Part shown: in pieces, positions 45,879-57,175 of the stretch
Layout: each line of letters begins with the position of its first letter
Position numbering within the stretch: the stretch's first letter is position 1
DNA from: Diphasiastrum complanatum
Lineage: Eukaryota; Streptophyta; Lycopodiopsida; Lycopodiales; Lycopodiaceae
DNA: 64,000 nucleotides
NCBI GenBank assembly: GCA_029204225.1
Contig: CM055094.1
Span: 21,321,987 to 21,385,986, forward strand
Direction: 5' to 3'
Program-made: the position numbers and the translations under genes
Notes under the pieces: generated by a model
What the model was told of the DNA's origin: nothing
What the model saw: the letters and a program-made list of their open reading frames with translations, nothing else
Databases searched by the model: none

Positions 45879-46369
45879 TATATATATATATATATAGATC
45901 TCTAGGTCCACTCAAGCCTACGTGGCACAGGGCCCAGTTGACTTTACATACAAGGTTATGGTAGGCCTACATGGCTTGCCACATGGCAACCCTCAAGCCT
46001 GCATGATTTGCCATGTGGTAGACCTACGTGGCTTGCCATGTAGTAGTGTGCGATAGGCTTCGCAAATAGCAGACCACGTAGGCAGAGCCTGGTTGGCTTG
46101 CCAGCCTATGATGGGCCTACGTGGCTTGCCATGTGGCTAGCCCCAAGCCTGCATGATTTGTCACATGGTAGTCATACGTGACTTGACACGTGGGCACCTA
46201 TGACAGCCTTGGTCAATCGCATGCCTATGTGGCCTGCTACACAAGTCTATGGTAGGCCATGTGATAAACCACACAAGCCTATGGTAGGACTATGTGGTTG
46301 TAGTTGTAGCCTCAACTCGTCGTATGTTGACCTTTCTAAAATCCCTGGAATCACCGGCCATTGTACAAT
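45879..46369. repeat. T array 7
   Basis: TA run, TAGATCTCTAGGTCC, then CATGG/CACATG monomers similar to T array 4. The last ~60 bp (46305-46370) are not repeat-like and join the promoter array without a histone-like ORF. Confidence 0.75.
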
Positions 46370-46765
46370 CCCCCGGAATGGACTGATATAGGAGAAAAAA
46401 GTTGGCACTTGTGAATCCCAGCGACACGTGGCCCAGTCAGTAGCTGACATGTGGAACCACACATTTGTATATGCATGTCTGAAACTGCACGTCTGGATCA
46501 ACACGTGTGGGATCCCACATGTGGACACGTGGCCGAATGGATCAGCGACATGTGTTCTTGCACGTATCGGCTCGCACGTGTGGTCACGTGGCCCAATCAG
46601 TACCTGACATGTGGGACCACACTTCTGTATCCGCATGTGTGAAAGTTGCACATGTGGCCATGTGGTCGAATGGTTTGGTGACGTGTGTTCTGGCACGTGT
46701 TAGCTCACACGTGTGGGCACGTGGCCGAATGGCAGATTGACGTGTATTGTAGCACGTGTGGACGG
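46370..46765 (-). promoter_or_regulatory. Orphan ACGT/G-box array with damaged TATA box
   Basis: The TATA position reads CTGATATAG instead of CTTATATAG on the plus strand. The ACGT array (46405-46765) is intact. The histone-like ORF and its leader are absent downstream on the minus strand, so this array has no target. Confidence 0.5.
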
Positions 46766-47080
46766 TTGTATTACGCGCCATAGATCTGATCCGTTGTTGG
46801 ATCGACGAGTGTACGGCTTGGGTTTTATTGGTTTTAGCTATATAAATGTTGTTTGGTCAATTAAAACATTTTGCTAAGTTTTGGATTTTCACTCCCTGTA
46901 GCTCTTGGTGTGCGAACCAAATACCATTCCACCTTAAAATCACCTATTCTAGGAACATTGAGTGGTGTGTCGCTCATATGATTCTTAATTATTTCAAGAT
47001 ATTCTGTTTTACTAAAAATCCAAAACAGAATTTTATGATCTTCTTTAAAACTTGTTTGAAACTTGTTTCTTGTCTTTCGT
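46766..47080 (-). pseudogene. M segment, copy 3
   Basis: Minus-strand MSDTPLNVPRIGDFK followed in frame by EWYLVRTPRATGSENPKL. Intact over this part. Confidence 0.4.
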
Positions 47081-47815
47081 CCTTTGGTGAGCTGGTAAGG
47101 TGGATCCTTTTAGATTTTTTCTCGACAGTGGAGCATATTCTGTGGGAAGATCAATATGGAGATGATATTTAGACATCTTAATAATCGATAGATTAATCTA
47201 GTAGAAAACCCACTTGTTATATATCTTGTAAGCTATTAAAACTCGTCTTAATTATAAATTTTTTTTTTTTGGAAAAGTTCGAAATGACCTTGGCGCGCTT
47301 TTTGATCCATCACACTCCATGTTTCTTGCTTTATATGCAAAATCAAAGCTTTGCAGTTATGAGCAAAATAAGCAAAATATTTTTTCAATAGATGTGTGTT
47401 GAAATTGCAAATTTTTGTATTGCAAAAGTTTGAGATAACCTTGCCGCTCCATTTGATCCAACACACTCCGTATTTTTTGAATTTCAAAAATTTAGATTCA
47501 CGTTGGCGCTCATTGATCCAAAATATTCAAAGTTTCTTGCCATGATTTGCAGATCGATAAGACTGTTTTTCTTTGATGTGAACGCTTTAGTAGATGGAAA
47601 GAAAACTTTGATGTGCACTACGATTTGCATTTACATGAGAAGTCATGTTAGTTAATGGTAGAAAATAGAATCTTGAAGTATGGACCCCATGCGTTGCGGC
47701 TACCCAACTTCCAATTAACTACATACGTTACTAGTGAGGTCAAGTCATCGGAGTTGTGCGGGCAGACCAAAAACTTGGTCGGAGTTTTAAAATTCGGTCG
47801 GAGTTTTAAAATTCA
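47081..47815 (-). pseudogene. U segment, copy 4
   Basis: As copy 2, with the N segment deleted. Three ERQG/ARQG-type units are followed by GSRNAWGPYFKILFSTIN. A 20-bp tandem copy (GGTCGGAGTTTTAAAATTC twice, 47778-47814) marks the junction to the VNTR segment. Confidence 0.4.
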
Positions 47816-48344
47816 AGTTTTGATGGACTCGGCTCAGTCAACTTTGTATGCAGAGTATGGATGCTCAGCTCGTTCTACAGCGAATGCAGAGTATGTACGC
47901 TCAGCTCGGTCCACGATGATTGTAGAGTATGGGGGCGCGGCTCTATGAGCAGTGTATGTAGAGTATTGCTTGGCAGTGTGTGGAGAATAGAAATTTGTGG
48001 AAAATTTTGGAGCAATGTCTCTCTGATAGGATGTGGAAACGATGATGTTTCTTCGCGATAACGTACTAGTAGAGAGATTTCAACCCAAATAGGTGTTGAA
48101 TGTGTACTTTTGACAAGCTCCAGTAGCACTACCCCTCAGCATTCTCGTGCTAGTTTTGACGATTTTTGTGTAATGTAGTTAGTCTCGGCAGCTTAGGGTT
48201 TTTGAAAATGGATGATGATGGCACTCTGGATCTGTGGTGGATGTATGTAGATGGTGTCCAAGGATGCGAAGGAGTAACCAAGCATGGTCGTAGCAAATGA
48301 TAGATTGCCACTAATCGATCCTTTGAAGCTATAGCTTTTCAAAG
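47816..48344 (-). pseudogene. 36-bp coding VNTR segment, copy 7
   Basis: Three repeat units on the minus strand and upstream LELVKSTHSTPIWVEISLL. Same order as copy 2. Confidence 0.4.
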
Positions 48345-49024
48345 CTTCTGAATTCCATTTCCATGCCTGAAGAAGGAAGTGCCAGCATGAAATCTTCTCC
48401 TATCAGAGTTTGTTTTCATTTCCTAAAAAGCATGCATGGTAGCATGGCAGTAAAGCGTGATATTGTGAATTTTTGTAATGTTCTGCAACATTTGCTTACA
48501 TACATAGCTACACCAAATGAGAAAATTAAGGACCTAGATTCTTAAAGAGTTTTATGAGGTTGAAGTTCTAGTATTTCCACAAATCAACTTCCTCTGAAAG
48601 TTTCTTTTTTGTGGAAATGATGCTATTTATACCAAGTGTAGGCTAATTTATAATGGCAAAGATCGAGTTCACAGCTCGCCATGATTATGATCATTTGCAA
48701 GTTGCCTATTATAAGCAAATTGTGCTGCACTTTCGTGTTATCTTAGAACATTTGAATGTAGCTTGTGATATTATTGGTTCGATATTCTAGTAGCTTTTTT
48801 GCACCATTTAAGGTAAGAGAAAGAGAGCACAATCAGATAATGATGCAATAGGTTCTAGAAAAATGTAGATTTGTTGTTCCGGTATCTCCAATTTCTAGGA
48901 ATTTGGGCATGAAGACAATCCGGCTCGAATCATACACAATTGATGAGTGTTTGCCATCTTGTTTGCATGTATGTGATGATTTTTGTTGTTTAATTATATC
49001 GATGTCGATTGACACTATAATAGC
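48345..49024 (+). other. E block, copy 5, left part
   Basis: EEGSASMKSSPIRVCFHFLK (48363-48545, open to its stop), then an intact 45-residue ORF at 48653-48790 (MAKIEFTARHDYDHLQVAYY ...). The block is split by the copia insertion after 49024 and resumes at 54886. Confidence 0.5.
49020..49024. repeat. Target-site duplication, left (ATAGC)
   Basis: Matches ATAGC at 54886-54890, directly outside both LTRs. The unoccupied site exists at 12193-12197 and 27514-27518. Confidence 0.9.
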
Positions 49025-49677
49025 TGTGAAAAATTGTCAACTAGTAGTATTTTCCTAACTTGAGATTTTGTAGGCCTATGGCCAAATAAAAGTTAGAGAT
49101 AGGTTCATACATGTATGTAGAGGCCCAAAGTATGTGTACACTACTTTTGAGGTCACATTAATTAGAGGAGGTCGAGTGTGGAGCTCTTCTATTGGCTCAT
49201 AATTTGGTGCATTCCTATTTGACCAAATTTCTAGGTATATGGGTGAATCCTATTGGACCCCAATTTTAGCCTATCATAAGACAAGTGGCCAAGAGGCACT
49301 ATGGCTGCTATAAATAGCCATCTCCACGAGTATGTACACATCTCATTTTCATTCTATTGAATGAATGTTATGCTCTTTGAAGATCCATCTTCTTCTCTCT
49401 CACTTTTTTGTTCATATCTTGCATTCTAGCCACTAGAATTGTGATTTCTTTGTTGCTATGGCTTCACACGTGTGAAATGCAGGTTGTAGGCTCTGAAGTA
49501 CGGACAGGGACAGCAAGTTTCTGTTTGTGGAAGCTTATGATCAGATTTTGATGTTTAGTTGATGTTTAGTATGCTTAACATCACAATTTCTATCATTTTT
49601 TCAATCTAGATGTGCATAACTTCCATGGCCAAGATCTTTATGAAACTTTAGCATCTTTTGGATCTGAGTTTTTCACA
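49025..49677 (+). repeat. 5' LTR
   Basis: Begins TGTGAAAAATTG and ends TTTTTCACA. The TATA box TATAAATA is at 49309-49316. CACACGTGTG, a palindromic G-box-like site, lies at about 49465-49474, downstream of the presumed transcription start. Confidence 0.95.
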
Positions 49678-49689
49678 TGGTATCAGAGC
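49678..49689 (+). promoter_or_regulatory. Primer-binding site, initiator-Met tRNA type
   Basis: TGGTATCAGAGC directly abuts the 5' LTR. It is the usual plant copia site complementary to the 3' end of initiator methionine tRNA. Confidence 0.9.
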
Positions 49690-50286
49690 ATTAGGCGGCC
49701 AAATGTGCAGGTTTTGCCAGATTTAGAAGAGATTTGTGGGCGAGTTTGCTTTTGTAGCATTCCAATCAAGTTTCTAGCTAAAAATCTTGTTGATTTATGT
49801 GTAGAAATTGGATCTTTGTGATCAAAACATCATTTGTATGCATTTCAATTGAAGTAGGGCGAATTCCCTCTGTACTTATCAGAATAAGGAGACAAAAATT
49901 GTTTTGGAAAGAGGGAGATGCAAGATCCAACAAGATCCTATTAGTTTTCCATTCTAGCATATAGTTTTTTGATTCAATTTCTTGCTTCTTCATGTCAAAA
50001 ACTTCAAAATTGATGTAACCCTCTGATTTTCAGTTTGCTGAATGATTCAAGAGTGTATTTCAATCTTAGGAGTGAGGGAAAAGCAAGTATATTGAGGTTT
50101 GGTCTTGGTTTGATCAAGAAATCATAAAACTAGTGGCTAAAATTGAGAAAAAAGTGAGGAAAAGAGAGAAAAAGTAAGGTTTTAGGTTCCAAATCTTTGT
50201 GATTTCTTCTTGTGTTTCATTTGTTGATTCAAGAGAGTGCTTAGTGCATTGGAACAGGTCAAAGATCAGAGATCAATCATTGCAAC
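49690..50286 (+). other. Copia leader, non-coding
   Basis: About 600 bp between the primer-binding site and the Gag start. It contains short upstream ATGs but nothing that looks like protein. The packaging signal is expected here on family grounds only. Confidence 0.7.
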
Positions 50287-53200
50287 ATGGCTACAAATGG
50301 AGGCTACATGTTGGAAAGCAATGATAGGCTTACCTCCCTCAACTATTCTACTTGGAAAGTAAGGATGGAGTCTTTGCTTGAGATGAATGAGTTGATGGAT
50401 ATTGTTGTAGGTGTGGAGGAGAGACCTTTGGCACCTCAAGAACAATTAAGGTATGACAAGAGGGCAAAGAAAGCCCTTCACATGATCAAGATGAATGTGA
50501 CAAATGAGCTTATCAAAGAGGTTGGTAAGTGCACATCATCTAGTGAAGCTTGGGAAGCCTTGAAGAAGGTTTATGAATCCAAGTCTACTTCTAGAGTGTT
50601 GACTTTAAGAAGGCAAATCTTTTCTTGTATGCAAAAGAAGAGTGAGAATGGACATGCTTTTGTTTTGAGAGTTAAAGCATTGAATGATGAGTTAGCATGC
50701 ATTAATGATGGCATAAATAATGAGGAGCTTGTTCAAGTGATTCTCAATGGCTTGTTGGATGATCATGCTAATCTTGTTCAAAGTTATGCTATCCAAAAAT
50801 GTTTACCAAGTGTTGGAGACTTGCAAGAGGTCTTGTTGGCTGAAGAATTCAGGTTGCAAGCAAGAGTGGGAGCATCTTCTACATCTCAAGGAGGAGAAGA
50901 GGAGGCAATGTTCTCTAAAGGCAAGTTCAAGGGCAAAGGTAAAAGCAATTGGTCTAAAGGGCAAGACCAAGGTGAGCACTCTACTTTTGGCAAAAAGAAG
51001 GATAGATCTAAGCTAAAATGTTTCTATTGTGGAGTCAAAGGGCATTTTGCTAGTGATTGTTTTAAGAAAAAGAGGGATCAAGGGGAAAAGCAAACCAATC
51101 TAACTATTGATGAGGGTGGGGATGAGCTTCTTTCAAATGATGCTTTTGTTATGTCATCTTGCTTGTTGGCTAATCATGGAGACATTGATCCTTGGTGGAT
51201 TGATAGTGGAGCCACTTCTCATATGACATATCATAAAGAGTATTTTTCATCTTTAATGGCATTTGATGGTGATAGGAAGGTAATCTATACCGCAAATGAT
51301 GGTGAGTGTGCAATCAAGGGGATTGGCACAATTCCTATTTCACTTTCTACAAATAGGAATATAGAATTGAAAGATGTTTTGCTCATTCCATCCATTACCA
51401 AGAACTTACTTAGTGTAAGCCAAATGCTTGACAAAGGATTCAAAGTTGAGTTTGATGGTGATGCTTGCTTGATCAAAAAGGGGTGTAGTATCATTGCAAA
51501 AGGGAAAAGGCAAGGGAAATTGTTCAAGCTTGATGCATGTGTTGTTGCTAACCAAGTTGGATGCATGGCAAATGAACAAATGTCAATTCAAGAGGTATGG
51601 CATAAAAGGATGGGACATCTCAACTACAAGGCCTTGGAGGTAATAGCCAAAAAGGAGGTAGTAAGGGGACTTCCCAAGTCTCTTACTTGCTTGAATCATG
51701 TTTGTGAAGAATGTGCTTTGTCTAAATCACATAGATTGCCATATACTAGATCTATATCTAGATCTAAGATGCCTTTTTCTCTCTTGCATTCGGATATTCA
51801 TGGTGTTACTACAATTAGCAATGGAGGTGCTAAGATGTATGTAACTTTCATTGATGATTTTAGTAGATTTTGTTGGGTTTATCTACTAAAGAGCAAGGAT
51901 GAGGTGTTTGATGTGTTTGTCAAGTTCAAAGTTGCTATTGAGACTCAATTTACAACCAAAATCAAATGCTTGAGGAGCGACAATGGTGGTGAATACATTT
52001 CTAACAAATTCAAAGCCTTTTGTGATGAGCATGGGATCAAGAGGGAGTACACATGTCCAAGAACACCACAACAAAATGGAGTGGCCGAGAGGAAGAATAG
52101 AACCTTGTGTGAGAGTGCAAAGGCAATGAGATTGAATGCTAATCTTCCTAAACCTTTTTGGAGTGATGCTTTGTTGTGTGCAAATTTCCTATGCAATAGA
52201 TGGCCAAGTGTTGTATTGGAAGGAAAAACCCCTTTTGAAGCTTTGTTTGGTACGAAGCCTAATGTCAAGTTTCTAAGAACTTTTGGATGCATTTGCTACT
52301 TCAACATTACTCTTGATGATAGAACTAAGGAGGATCCATCTTCAAGAAAGGGCATTTTTGTTGGTTATAGTGAAGTAAGCAAAGCATATAGGATTTATGT
52401 TCCTTCAATCAAGAAAGTGTTCACAAGTAGGGATGTCATTTTTGATGAAGGTAACATTCCAAAAGTTGTTTCAAGTGATGATGGTGTTGTTGCAACTAAT
52501 GTGCTTGATGACAATGGAGTTGATGACACATTGGATGTGGATGTTGAAGAAGCCTCTTCAAGTCAAATTCCAAGGAGAACTCCAAGGCATAAAGTGAAAC
52601 CCTCAAGGCTCACTTATGATGGCAAAGGTAAGCAAGTGGTGGATGGATCCAACTATGCTTTCCTAACTTCTTTTGATGTACCTTCATGTGTAGATGAAGC
52701 AAGGCAAGAAGAGGAATGGATCCAAGCAATGGATCTTGAGTTTGAAGCACTTATGAAGAACAACACATGGAGATTGGTGGAGCTTCCAAAGGGCAAAAGT
52801 GCAATTGGATGCAAATGGATCTTCAAGGTAAAGACAAATCAAGATGGATCTATCAACAAGTTGAAGGCAAGGTTGGTGGCTAAAGGTTATGCTCAAGAGC
52901 ATGGCATTGACTATGAGGAAACCTTTGCACCCGTGGCAAAGATGGTGAGCATAAGAGTAATCATTTCCCTTGCAACTCTTTATGGATGGGATCTTTGGCA
53001 ATTAGACATTTCTAATGCTTTCTTGAATGGTGATCTTGAAGAGGAAGTCTACATGGAGCAACCCGAGAGCTATGTTTCTCATAGCAAGCCTAATCATGTG
53101 TGTTTTCTACAAAAAAGTTTGTATGGTCTTAAGCAAGCACCAAGGAGTTGGTATGCTAGGCTTAACTCTTTTCTACTTTCTCAAAACTTCACTATGAGTG

Positions 53201-54237
53201 AGTATGATCATTCACTTTACTTTAGAATTAGTGCTAATGATGTTACAATCCTTCTAATTTATGTGGATGACATTATTTTAAGTGGAGGGAACAAGGAAGA
53301 TATAGAAGATATCAAGAAAGCACTAAAAAAGGAATTTGAAGTGCATGATCTTGGTCTTTTGAGCTATATCTTAGGAATAGAAGTAATTAGAACTTCTCAA
53401 ATCACTTTTATTTCACAAGAGAAGTATGCTATTTCTATTCTCAATAGATTTCATATGGTAGATGCAAATCCTATTGATACACCTATGGAATCACATGTAA
53501 AGCTAACTATAAGAGGTAATGAAAGATCCTTCGAGGACATTACTCTCTATAGGAAGCTAATAGGTTCTCTTATATATCTAACCATCACAAGACCTGATTT
53601 ATCTTATTGTGTTGGTAGATTAAGCCAATTCATGCAAGATCCTAGCATAGAACATTGGAAACTAGGAAAGAGGATCTTGAGATACATCTCGGGAACAAAA
53701 GATTTTGGCATTGTTTATAGAGGCTCATCACCTAACTTATTTGGTTTTTCAGATTCAGATTTTGCAGGAGACCTTATGGATAGAAAATCCATAAATGCAC
53801 ATGCTATTTTCATAGGTGATGGAGCTATCTCATGGATGTCGAAGAAACAAGCAACTATATCACTTTCTTCTAGTGAGGCCGAGTACAAAGCTTTGACATC
53901 ATGCACAAAGGAGATGGTGTGGATCAAGAGGATGATTATGGAGCTTCATTTGCTGGATTTTTCAGAGAGTCCAATCATCTTTTGTGACAACCTTTCAGCC
54001 CAAAGTCTAGCAAGCAATCCGGTTTTCCATGCAAGGAGCAAACATATCGAGGTGGCTTACCATTTTGTGAGAGAACAAGTGTTGGCAAAAGAGATCAAGC
54101 TTGAACATGTCCCATCAAAGGAATGTGTGGCTGATATCTTTACCAAAGCATTGGGAAAGGACTTATTTTTCAAGCATAGAACAAGTCTTGGTGTACTTTC
54201 TAAATCTATGCTAAAACTAGTTGAAGAGGGAGTGTGA
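50287..54237 (+). CDS. Ty1/copia Gag-Pol polyprotein
   Basis: 1316 residues in one frame. The Gag N-terminus has LNYSTWKVRMES. The zinc knuckle CFYCGVKGHFASDC is at 245-258. The protease active site DSG is at 306-308 (WWIDSGATSHMT). The integrase zinc site is H439, H444, C473, C476, and the catalytic triad D503, D565, E601 has a 35-residue spacing between the last two. In reverse transcriptase, LDISNAFLNG starts at 906 and the catalytic YVDD is at 992-995. In RNase H, the first aspartate is in DSDFAGD (about 1156-1162), then SSSEAEY and CDN (D1234). No stop or frameshift occurs and all key residues are present. The stop codon lies five bases inside the 3' LTR. Gag and Pol must be separated by the protease, since no frameshift signal exists. 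Confidence 0.97.
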   Translation: MATNGGYMLESNDRLTSLNYSTWKVRMESLLEMNELMDIVVGVEERPLAPQEQLRYDKRAKKALHMIKMNVTNELIKEVGKCTSSSEAWEALKKVYESKSTSRVLTLRRQIFSCMQKKSENGHAFVLRVKALNDELACINDGINNEELVQVILNGLLDDHANLVQSYAIQKCLPSVGDLQEVLLAEEFRLQARVGASSTSQGGEEEAMFSKGKFKGKGKSNWSKGQDQGEHSTFGKKKDRSKLKCFYCGVKGHFASDCFKKKRDQGEKQTNLTIDEGGDELLSNDAFVMSSCLLANHGDIDPWWIDSGATSHMTYHKEYFSSLMAFDGDRKVIYTANDGECAIKGIGTIPISLSTNRNIELKDVLLIPSITKNLLSVSQMLDKGFKVEFDGDACLIKKGCSIIAKGKRQGKLFKLDACVVANQVGCMANEQMSIQEVWHKRMGHLNYKALEVIAKKEVVRGLPKSLTCLNHVCEECALSKSHRLPYTRSISRSKMPFSLLHSDIHGVTTISNGGAKMYVTFIDDFSRFCWVYLLKSKDEVFDVFVKFKVAIETQFTTKIKCLRSDNGGEYISNKFKAFCDEHGIKREYTCPRTPQQNGVAERKNRTLCESAKAMRLNANLPKPFWSDALLCANFLCNRWPSVVLEGKTPFEALFGTKPNVKFLRTFGCICYFNITLDDRTKEDPSSRKGIFVGYSEVSKAYRIYVPSIKKVFTSRDVIFDEGNIPKVVSSDDGVVATNVLDDNGVDDTLDVDVEEASSSQIPRRTPRHKVKPSRLTYDGKGKQVVDGSNYAFLTSFDVPSCVDEARQEEEWIQAMDLEFEALMKNNTWRLVELPKGKSAIGCKWIFKVKTNQDGSINKLKARLVAKGYAQEHGIDYEETFAPVAKMVSIRVIISLATLYGWDLWQLDISNAFLNGDLEEEVYMEQPESYVSHSKPNHVCFLQKSLYGLKQAPRSWYARLNSFLLSQNFTMSEYDHSLYFRISANDVTILLIYVDDIILSGGNKEDIEDIKKALKKEFEVHDLGLLSYILGIEVIRTSQITFISQEKYAISILNRFHMVDANPIDTPMESHVKLTIRGNERSFEDITLYRKLIGSLIYLTITRPDLSYCVGRLSQFMQDPSIEHWKLGKRILRYISGTKDFGIVYRGSSPNLFGFSDSDFAGDLMDRKSINAHAIFIGDGAISWMSKKQATISLSSSEAEYKALTSCTKEMVWIKRMIMELHLLDFSESPIIFCDNLSAQSLASNPVFHARSKHIEVAYHFVREQVLAKEIKLEHVPSKECVADIFTKALGKDLFFKHRTSLGVLSKSMLKLVEEGV
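54223..54232 (+). promoter_or_regulatory. Polypurine tract
   Basis: GAAGAGGGAG immediately before the 3' LTR, the plus-strand primer for reverse transcription. It is also coding, as the last residues of the polyprotein. Confidence 0.9.
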
Positions 54238-54885
54238 AAAATTGTCAACTAGTAGTATTTTCCTAACTTGAGATTTTGTAGGCCTATGGCCAAATAAAAG
54301 TTAGAGATAGGTTCATACATGTATGTAGAGGCCCAAAGTATGTGTACACTACTTTTGAGGTCACATTAATTAGAGGAGGTCGAGTGTGGAGCTCTTCTAT
54401 TGGCTCATAATTTGGTGCATTCCTATTTGACCAAATTTCTAGGTATATGGGTGAATCCTATTGGACCCCAATTTTAGCCTATCATAAGACAAGTGGCCAA
54501 GAGTCACTATGGCTGCTATAAATAGCCATCTCCACGAGTATGTACACATCTCATTTTCATTCTATTGAATGAATGTTATGCTCTTTGAAGATCCATCTTC
54601 TTCTCTCTCACTTTTTTGTTCATATCTTGCATTCTAGCCACTAGAATTGTGATTTCTTTGTTGCTATGGCTTCACACGTGTGAAATGCAGGTTGTAGGCT
54701 CTGAAGTACGGACAGGGACAGCAAGTTTCTGTTTGTGGAAGCTTATGATCAGATTTTGATGTTTAGTTGATGTTTAGTATGCTTAACATCACAATTTCTA
54801 TCATTTTTTCAATCTAGATGTGCATAACTTCCATGGCCAAGATCTTTATGAAACTTTAGCATCTTTTGGATCTGAGTTTTTCACA
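54233..54885 (+). repeat. 3' LTR
   Basis: 653 bp, identical to the 5' LTR by my reading except for T at 54504. TATAAATA at 54517-54524. Confidence 0.95.
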
Positions 54886-55254
54886 ATAGCTTCGTGGTTG
54901 TCATTCGTAATATTAAAATTTTTTTTTCACCTTATCTTGGGGCAAGTTCACAAATAGCAAGGTAACAAATTGGGACTCGGCAAGAACTCACTCCAAATGA
55001 CTTTTTGAGCTTCACTAACTTGTTCTCATGAATTTATCATTGTGTCTAACTTGCCATATACCAGTTTTATAAGTATTTGCTTGATCCTTTACTCTTAAAT
55101 GCACCATAATGGTACCCCACTTTGCAGGTGCCATAGTCCTAGAGCTCTAAAATTAACAATGTATACACATGTATAGAAGTTTTCAAGACATACTGATGTT
55201 TTTGAATCCACTTGTCTTTAAGCTTAAACATGTTCTTTGTAGTTCCTGAAGAAG
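54886..55254 (+). other. E block, copy 5, right part
   Basis: Continues the interrupted block, matching 12193-12560, after the target duplication at 54886-54890. No gene supported. Confidence 0.6.
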
Positions 55255-56107
55255 TCTTGAAAGTTCTCATGAAGATTTCGTCATGATGCCAAGTTTCTCT
55301 TCTTCAAGCATAAGAGGTGAACACCCTTGGTGGATAGATAGTGAGGCTAGCTCCCACATGACAAGTAAGAGGGAGTATCTTTCAACCTTATCTACCTATG
55401 AAGGACCTATCAAGTGAATTTTTACAGCAAATAATTATGCTTGTAAGATAGAAGGAATAGGATCCATACCTTTATGCTTGGGATTTTCAAGGAAAATCAA
55501 GATTGATGGAGTACTTTACATTTCTAGTATTACTAAGAACTTGCTTAGTCTAGGACAATTGCTTGACAATGGTTTGATTGTGGAGTTCGCCACAAATACA
55601 TGTAACATCGAGAAGGATGGCAAGATCATTGCTAAAGGCATAAGGTTTGGAAGATTGTTCAAACTAGATGCCTATGTGGATGCTAATATTGTGATGCTAG
55701 CCAAGGAGACCAAGCTATCCAACCATATTCTACGGCACAAAAGACTTGGCCACATCAACTCAAAATCATGGAGATCATGTGCAAGGAGGAGCTTGCCTCA
55801 GGACTTCCAAGACCCTTAGCAAAGTTTATATGATGTTCCAACTCTCTACAATGACAACATTTCAGTCCAACACCTTGCAACCAACCCAATCTTCCATGCA
55901 AGACCAAAACATATCGAGATCTCTCATCATTTTGTGTCAGAGGAGGTGCAATCTTAGGAGATATCTTTGGAGCATGTGGCAAGTAGTGAATGTGTTGCTG
56001 ATATCCTCACTAAACCACTTCAAAGGGCTGCATTTGTGAAGTTAAGGTCAGCCCTAGGGTTGATAGCAATTCTATGTTATCTTCAAACAAGTTGTGAGGA
56101 GGAGTGT
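55255..56107 (+). pseudogene. Internally deleted copia B, copy 3
   Basis: Protease WWIDSEASSHMT (Gly of the DSG triad changed to Glu), then LLSLGQLLDNGLIVEF and the integrase-linker start LRHKRLGHINSKS at about 55735. A stop and the same deletion junction as at 13330 follow, then the RNase H end ECVADILTKPLQRAAF. It retains slightly more linker than copy 1. Confidence 0.75.
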
Positions 56108-56162
56108 TAAATTTACACAAGCTAGTTTGCATAAATTCCACTTGTAAATGACTTTGAGGCCA
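56108..56162 (+). repeat. Start of copia B 3' LTR, broken by inversion
   Basis: TGTTAAATTTACACAAGC as at 13634, continuing to GACTTTGAGGCCAT, where the inverted segment begins. Confidence 0.8.
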
Positions 56163-56852
56163 TATCAGAGCCCATTTCGATTGCATATTGCTTATAACCA
56201 CACCGATAGATTTTCCAGTTCATGTTACCTCCTGACCAAAATTTTGTTTATATTATCCCTATTTCTGGAGCTGACCTCAATACATTTGGCTTCCCTAGGA
56301 GACCAAACACAGTTAGTAGGACTCTCAAAAAAATTGAATCCATAGCATACTTCAAATACATAGACCCCTCAGCGGACAAATGGAAAAAAAAGATCGTTAC
56401 CGTATTGAGGTCATAAATGATAAGCCCTTAGCTGCTCCATGTGCCTATCTAACGAGATATACATAGCGCTATAGGTCCAAGATCACGCGTATCCACATGA
56501 AACTATTCCACATGATGGCTGATTCTAGACTACACAATGAGAACCTTTATGACTGGGCCCAGTTTGCTTCCAACTGCCTCCATGACTATATCAAGAACAA
56601 GCAAACCTCCACGTTATTAGTCTATCTTCTGATAGATGTCACATCCAACCTAAAGATCCAGTTGATCCACCCTATTTAGGGTCGATACCGCGAGATCCAA
56701 AAACAATGGAAAAACTGCTATTTTAAGCTCCTACTTTTTTTCTGCCCTATCTATGCACTCTTTGGACACATTCCAAAGGTACCATTCCAAAGCTAGGTTA
56801 ATAATTTGACTTAGAATAAGGTATCCTATGCTTTTGGCATGTGTGACATCTG
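56163..56852 (+). other. Inverted segment (LPPNxNFVY piece plus LTR piece)
   Basis: On the plus strand MLPPDQNFVYIIPISGADL (from 56222) and MKLFHMMADSRLHNENLYDW (from 56497), which are on the minus strand in every other unit. 56645-56852 is the reverse complement of the copia B LTR at 13692-13905. Flipping 56163-56852 would restore the LTR continuity on the left and adjacency to the VNTR on the right. Confidence 0.75.
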
Positions 56853-57175
56853 TTCATCTCATAGATATCGAGGCTTTCCATGGTGATGTCAATTCTGTCT
56901 AGAGTTGGGTCATCAGAACTGGAAGATGTTGTGGCAGACATGTTCTGGACTCGGCTGAGGACTCTGTTGAAGGTTCGGCTCTGGTATCAGACAAGTGGAG
57001 TCTCGTCTCGGTCGACTATGGAGGGCTTCAGATTGGTCGACTTCTGATGGACTCGTCTCAGTCAACTTTGTATGCAGAGTATGGACGCTTAGCTCGGTCC
57101 ATAGTGAATGCAGAGTATGGGGGCTCGGCTCTATGAGTAGTGTATGTAGAGTATTGCTCGGCAGTGTATGGAGCA
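56853..57175 (-). pseudogene. 36-bp coding VNTR segment, copy 8, truncated
   Basis: Minus-strand SVHTLHTKLTETSPSEVDQ and two units. It is joined at about 57172 to the tandem-unit gene within FEQDPQF. Confidence 0.4.

Larger units (their letters stand above)
49025..54885 (+). mobile_element. Intact young Ty1/copia retrotransposon (5861 bp)
   Basis: Complete structure: 5-bp target duplication, 653-bp LTRs differing at one base (49296 G, 54504 T), primer-binding site, a single Gag-Pol ORF and a polypurine tract. The protein order (protease, integrase, reverse transcriptase, RNase H) defines Ty1/copia. One difference in 653 bp implies very recent insertion. The element is nested inside an E block and is the only retroelement here that looks capable of autonomous movement. 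Confidence 0.97.

Noticed and set aside
49612-49821. Small ORF in the copia LTR/leader
   Set aside because: Spans the LTR end and primer-binding site; expected chance ORF.
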